From: Arachis hypogaea
Taxonomy: Eukaryota > Streptophyta > Magnoliopsida > Fabales > Fabaceae
Assembly (NCBI RefSeq): GCF_003086295.3
Contig: NC_092050.1
Location: 146,078,699 to 146,142,698, forward strand
DNA length: 64,000 nt
Direction of reading: 5' to 3'
The position numbers and the translations under genes are program-made. Under the pieces are notes generated by a model. It was given only the letters and a program-made list of their open reading frames with translations, was not told the origin of the DNA and searched no databases. Below are positions 58,758 through 64,000 of this stretch, piece after piece. Every line of letters starts with the position of its first letter. Within the stretch, counting starts at the first letter, position 1.

Positions 58758-59625
58758 ATCAATCAGCATTTTATCTTTAGATTTTGTTTTTTCCCCTTCT
58801 ATAATTTTTTTCAATTTCTTACTAGATTGGCATGGCCAGCTTCTTGATTCCTTTGTATCACATCTCTGTTGTTGAGATCGTATTTTTAATTTGTTGTATC
58901 TGATATCTATACTACCAGGTTCTTTGTAGTAATGGAACATTGTCCGGAAGTAAGATGGGTTGAATTTTGACGTACAATCACTAATTTTATCATGCCACAC
59001 TAGAAGGTGATCATTTTGTATGAACTTTCATGATTTCCAATACTATGAATATATTTAAATTCTGCATAAAAGATGTACATTGATGAATTCTAGCGGTTGT
59101 TTAAGTTGAGTGATATTCATACAAAAATCTGAAAAGATCGTGATTAAGGAATGACATTTCTAATCATGATAGATATGCATGTTGCTTCTCATTATTGTGT
59201 TTGGATGGAACATAAAGTTATTGACGAGCAATGATGGGAAAAGAATGGAACGGTTATTAGTTATTACTTGTTACTAATCGTAGATAATTTTCTGTATTCG
59301 CAGAAGCCAAGATAAAACGTTGAATTACATACTTGGCTAAATACGCGTGTAAAGAATCACCAAACTGGCACATAAATAGCGAAACATAAATAACGAAACG
59401 CAGCCATTAGCTGAGTAAATCGCCGTGGTGGTTCCTGTCTGAGTTTCACTCAATTATCTAATTTGGCATGGAGATCTCAATTTTATTATTAGTAGTCTTT
59501 ATTATTAGTAGTCTTTTAGATAGAGTTTCGGACACTATAATGGTCCCTAAAATCCTTTTAGGTACTGAGTCAAGTATTAGACTGTTGATGGGATTATCTT
59601 TTGTTTAGATTGTCCCAACGACTTA
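58758..59625. other. 3' flank of the PP2A gene
   Basis: Probable 3' UTR to about 59040, then spacer without a gene. The final TTA (59623-59625) abuts a MITE end. Confidence 0.5.
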
Positions 59626-59893
59626 GGGTCCGTTTGGAAACTCCAAAAACTACTTTTTTTTAGCTTTTGATTTATAAAAAGTTACATTAATAGTGTTTGG
59701 TACAATTTTTTAGATAAATTTTTAATTTTTCAAAAAGTTATTTAAGAGCTTTTGAAAAAGTTAAAAAATGTGACTTCTCCTATTTTCAAAAGCTATTTTA
59801 TCACTCCTATTTAATGCACAACTTTAAAACAAAGACTTCTATAATAACTTTTCAAATACAAAATAACTTATTTAAAAGTTGTTATTAATAAAA

Positions 59894-61361
59894 GGCTCAG
59901 GATTCGGTGGTCCAGGAACCTTTGGACCACTTAGTGGTCCAAGTAAAAAACATGTTTTTTAAGATTTTTTAACAACTGTTACATAGTCCTTTAACTAATT
60001 TTAATTATAAATTGACCCTATATATTTTATATAATTATAAAAACGATTTTTTATTTTATAAATAATTAATTTATCATAAATTTATCATGTTCATTAACAA
60101 TCAAATACAAAAACAACAACAATTAGATTATCCATGGATCCAAATTTTCTTAAAATATTACATTCGATCCGAGACGTTCTTGAGGAGTCATAAAATCGTG
60201 TTTCGCTGAAATCCAATCGATTGGATTTCAGTTTATCACTAAACAATCGATTGTATATTGCTGGTAAGCATGGTTTTGCATAAATCAATCGATTGGTGAA
60301 AGTAACCAATCGATTGAACAATGAATTAAATGTGAAATTTATGTAATTCAATCGATTGGTCACGGCTAAACAATCGATTGGTCTCAATATTCAATCGATT
60401 GGTTACGGCTAAAAATCGATTAAACTTTGCACGTAACTTCTAATTCAATCGATTGGTTTGAAACTTCAATCGATTGGAAAGTGTCCTAAATGTGTTTTTT
60501 TCAGCTTTCAATCGATTGGTATTGTAATCCAATCGATTGAAATTTCAAAATCGCTATATATTAAACCCAAACCATGCGTATTGAATTAGAAGTCTGTTGT
60601 AATCGCTATATATTGTAATCCAATCGATTGTAATACGCATGGTTTGGGTTTAATATATAGCGATTTTGAAATTTCAATCGATTGGATTACAATACCAATC
60701 GATTGAAAGCTGAAAAAAACACATTTAGGACACTTTCCAATCGATTGAAGTTTCAAACCAATCGATTGAATTAGAAGTTACGTGCAAAGTTCAATCGATT
60801 TTTAGCCGTAACTAATCGATTGAATATTGAGACCAATCGATTGTTTAGCCGTGACCAATCGATTGAATTACATAAATTTCACATTTAATTCATTGTTCAA
60901 TCGATTGGTTACTTTCACCAATCGATTGATTTATGCAAAACCATGCTTACCAGCAATATACAATCGATTGTTTAGTGATAAACTGAAATCCAATCGATTG
61001 GGTTCAATTTCAATCGATTGGTTTGATAGTTCAATCGATTGGATTTCAGCGAAACACGATTTCATGACTCCTCAAGAACGTCTCGGATCGAATGTAATAT
61101 TTTAAGAAAATTGGGATCCATGGATGATCTAATTGTTGTTGTTTTTGTATTTGATTGTTAATGAACATGATAAATTTATGATAAATTAATTATTTATAAA
61201 ATAAAAAATCGTTTTTATAATTATATAAAATATATAGAGTCAATTTATAATTGAAATTAGTTAAAGGACTATGTAACAGTTGTTAAAAAATCTTAAAAAA
61301 CATGTTTTTTACTTGGACCACTAAGTGGTCCAAAGGTTCCTGGACCACCGAATCCTGAGCC
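59894..61361. mobile_element. Mutator-like foldback element 1, 1468 bp
   Basis: An almost perfect giant inverted repeat: arms 59894-60582 and 60632-61361 around a ~49-bp loop. The ends are GGCTCAGGATTCGGTGGTCC and its exact inverse. It is flanked by an exact 9-bp duplication TTAATAAAA (59885-59893 and 61362-61370), which points to the Mutator superfamily. There is no coding capacity; the two mirror-image 'proteins' in its arms are by-products of symmetry. I count 24 exact CAATCGATTG palindromes inside. The right arm carries about 41 bp (near 60985-61030) absent from the left. Confidence 0.92.
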
Positions 61362-63302
61362 TTAATAAAAGTCATTATATTTTAAGCTCATTTTTCAAAA
61401 GAACTTATTTAAGAAGTTTAGGCTCAGGATTCGGTGGTCCCAGAACGTTTGGACCATTAAATGGTCCCATAACAAAACATGTTTTTTAAGTTTTTTTAAT
61501 AACTGCTAAATAGTTCTTTTTTAAATTTAATTACAAATTAACCCCATATATTTTATTTAATTATAAAAATGATTTTTAATTTTATAAATAATTATTTTAA
61601 CATAAATCTATTATGTTTATTAACAATCAAGAACAAAAACAATAACGAATTAGATCTTCCATTGATCCTAATAAATTTTTTGGCTATTCCATTCAATTAA
61701 AAGATTAAATTTGATCTGTCACGTTCGTGAGGAATCATAAAACCGTGTTTCCTTGAAAACCAATCGATTGGACTATCAAACCAATCGATTGAATTATAAC
61801 TTAATCGATTGGATTACAGTTTACCACTAAACAATCGATTAAAAATTGCTGGGCAGCATGGTTTTCGCAAAAATCAATTGGTTGGTTATATTACCCAATC
61901 GATTGAACGATAACTAAAAATGTGTGTTTCTTACAATCCAATCGATTGTTTAGAATTTTCAATCGATTGAATGCTTCAAAACAACCTGGGTCTTACAATT
62001 CAATCGATTGCTTTTGATACCCAATCGATTGAATTCATGAAAACAATATGGAAATGCCAAATTCAATCAATTGAAGTGTGCTAATAATTTAAAGTGAAAA
62101 ATTATTCTTTGTACATTTAATTAAAAAAATTACCTTGTTTAAACTATAGTGTAAGTGGAGCCATTTTTATAATCTTACAATTGAGAGTGAGCAATTTTTT
62201 TAAGTGAAACAGTTACATCATTCTGTCATGGGTTAATGCAAAATTTACAGAACGTGAGTACGTGATTGAGTATGTAGTTTTAGATTATAAAGATAGGGGT
62301 AAAATAGGAAAAAAATATTGGATACCAAACCCTCTGTATTCCCATTATATATTGTTATAGATAAGTATAGTTTCTTAAAATTTTGGGGTATCCAGGCCAC
62401 TACTCATCCCCTCTAGGTCCGTCCCTGATTGCTAGCTAATTAATAATAAAAAATAATAACATCTATTTATTTTTAGTATTTTTTAATATCTGTAAATTAA
62501 TAAAAGATAAAAAAATATTTTTTCATTACACAATCAATTTCACGAATAAAGTATCGAAACGAATAATTGCAAAATTAGAGATTCTATTCACTGACCTCGA
62601 TTTTGTAATCAAAACGATGGTTTATTTTCTGAACACTACAATGAAAAACTTGATTGGACCTTTGCTGATTGCTGCAACGGTGATTAACGATGAAGAAATA
62701 GTGGATATTAAATAGACGGATAAAGAATTAAAAAAAAATTGGATATTGAGTAGATGGATGTTCCAAAGAAAAACAATGAAATTTTTTATAATAAAAAAAA
62801 TGATACACGATTTCATTGGTGGGATTGAATAATTGGTGATGGATTATCCACCAATTTATAATATTAATATTAAAGAAAAGATAAGATTAGAGTATCTAAT
62901 TAAAATAAAACCGCAAAAATTGAAGATAGAATTTTAAAGATAAGATAGATGAATAACAAGATAATTTCTAAAAACGATAACAAGATTGAAATAGGCGTAG
63001 TACAAATTTCAATCGATTGAATTTGGCATGTCTATATTGTTTTCATGAATTCAATCGATTGGGTATCAAAAGCAATCGATTGAATTGTGAGACCTAGGTT
63101 GTTTTGAAGCATTCAATCGATTGAAAATTCTAAACAATCAATTGAATTGTACGAAACACACATTTTTAGTCATCGTTCAATCGATTGGGTAATATGACCA
63201 ATCGATTGATTTTGCAAAAACCATGCTGCCCAGCAATTTTCAATCGATTGTTTAGTGGTAAACTGTAATCCAATCGATTGAGTAGTAATCCAATCGATTG
63301 AG
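60213..63302. repeat. Dispersed CAATCGATTG palindrome arrays
   Basis: About 40 exact copies of the 10-bp palindrome CAATCGATTG in the two foldback elements (24 in the first, 16 in the second by eye), plus several one-base variants (CAATCAATTG, TAATCGATTG). Spacing is irregular, 15-60 bp, and the sequence between copies is unrelated, so this is not a tandem satellite. Confidence 0.9.
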
Positions 63303-63681
63303 TTATAATTCAATCAATTGGTTTGATAGTCCAATCAATTGGTTTTCAAGGAAACACGATTTTATGATTCCTCACGAATATGACGGATCAAATTTAATCT
63401 TTTAATCGATTGGAATAGCCAAAAAATTTATTAAGATCAACGGAAGATCTAATTCGTTATTGTTTTTGTTCTTGATTGTTAATAAACATGATAGATTTAT
63501 AATAAAATAATTATTTATAAAATAAAAAATCGTTTTTATAATTAAATAAAATATATGGGGTTAATTTGTAAATAAATTTAAAAAAGGACTATTTAGTAGT
63601 TATTAAAAAAACTTAAAAATTATGTTTTGTTATGGGACCATTTAATGGTCCAAACGTTCTGGGACTACCAAATCCGGTGCC
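61421..63681. mobile_element. Mutator-like foldback element 2, 2261 bp
   Basis: Same family as the first: left end GGCTCAGGATTCGGTGGTCC, right end GGACTACCAAATCCGGTGCC. The flanks AGAAGTTTA (61412-61420) and CGAAGTTTA (63682-63690) form a 9-bp TSD with one mismatch. Arms of about 660-680 bp (61421 to ~62085 and ~63000 to 63681) enclose ~915 bp of AT-rich DNA with no recognisable gene. Arm divergence is higher than in element 1, so it is older. Confidence 0.88.
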
Positions 63682-63703
63682 CGAAGTTTAGCCAAACTGG
63701 GCC

Positions 63704-64000
63704 TAAGGCTTGGTTTAATAAAACTTTTTGAAGAGGTATTTGTGCTTTTTAAAAGCTCAAGCTCCTCATTTTATATTTGGTAAATAAAAAAGATGATGTG
63801 CTTGTGTTTGTACTTGCAACTTTTAAAAGATTGGGGTACTTTTGAAAGCACCTAAGATAGAGCTTTTTAAAATTGGCTTGTACTTTTCAAAATTTAAAAA
63901 TCTAATATCACCTTATATGTAAACTAATTTTTAAATTTAATGTTTGCATTTATGTCTATTATAGTATTTTTAAATTTTAAAAGCTATTTTACCAAATGCA
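63704..64000. other. Possible left part of another MITE cut by the window end
   Basis: AAGGCTTGGTTTAATAAAAC (about 63705) followed by TTTTTAAAAGCTCAAGCTCC-type sequence resembles ends of Tourist-like MITEs. The other end is outside the window. Confidence 0.35.

Larger units (their letters stand above)
59626..63703. mobile_element. Tourist-like MITE split by two foldback insertions
   Basis: The left end GGGTCCGTTTGGAAAC (59626) and the right end (inverted, ending 63703) GGCCCAGTTTGGCTAAAC are imperfect inverted repeats. Removing the two Mutator-like insertions and one TSD copy each leaves about 330 bp of AT-rich MITE made of 59626-59893, 61371-61420 and 63691-63703. The flanking 3-mers are TTA on the left and TAA on the right. 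A PIF/Harbinger-type MITE is likely but its TSD is not clean. Confidence 0.6.

Noticed and set aside
60094..61105. Two mirror-image open frames beginning MRPIDCLAVTNRL on opposite strands
   Set aside because: They are identical because the element is a palindrome, and their residues come from translating the CAATCGATTG-rich arms; no protein family resemblance.
60213..63302. CRISPR-like look of regularly recurring short repeats
   Set aside because: The repeat is only 10 bp, spacing is irregular, the host is a plant, and the copies lie in transposon arms.

Overview
The window reads as nuclear DNA of a dicot plant. Genes are split by GT-AG introns, intergenic DNA is very AT-rich, and plant L1-type LINEs, hAT, Mutator-like and PIF/Harbinger elements are abundant. 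The gene set (nsLTP-like, HIPP-like, Y2K dehydrin, ALMT, PP2A scaffold A subunit) together with the repeat style suggests a legume, possibly Arachis. That assignment is inference and not shown by any single feature.

Layout. 1-1.9 kb: a LINE tail, a TAA microsatellite and a tRNA-like SINE. 1.9-6.1 kb: three small genes, namely a plastid-targeted one-TM protein (+), a GPI-type lipid-transfer-like protein (-) and a heavy-metal-associated domain protein (+). 6.1-12.4 kb: AT-rich spacer with two foldback elements, a broken GH17 beta-1,3-glucanase fragment and a GC/purine-rich repeat. 12.4-15.5 kb: a decayed RRM-type LINE carrying a nested hAT element with a perfect 8-bp target-site duplication (TSD). 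15.9-21.4 kb: a PIF/Harbinger element whose transposase has lost its catalytic core. 21.9-22.9 kb: a Y2K dehydrin gene with ABRE/G-box and tandem TGAGTCA motifs upstream. 23.2-30.7 kb: two LINEs on the minus strand, the first with a 12-bp TSD and an RNase H domain. 31.5-32.9 kb: a hAT-like element and a second SINE. 35.4-41.4 kb: a long RRM-type LINE. 42.3-44.5 kb: another hAT-like element, AT-rich degenerate repeats and a plant-mobile-domain fragment. 45.4-50.5 kb: a six-exon aluminium-activated malate transporter (ALMT) gene with three small transposons in its introns. 51.3-52.0 kb: a Tourist-like MITE. 52.8-58.8 kb: a 12-exon PP2A scaffold A subunit gene. 59.6-63.7 kb: a Tourist-like MITE broken by two Mutator-like foldback elements packed with the palindrome CAATCGATTG.

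The host genes do not form a pathway; they look like independent plant genes in a transposon-rich neighbourhood. The most unusual structure is the pair of giant foldback elements at the right end. No autonomous transposon in the window appears fully intact: every transposase or reverse transcriptase frame I could follow is broken, truncated or internally deleted.
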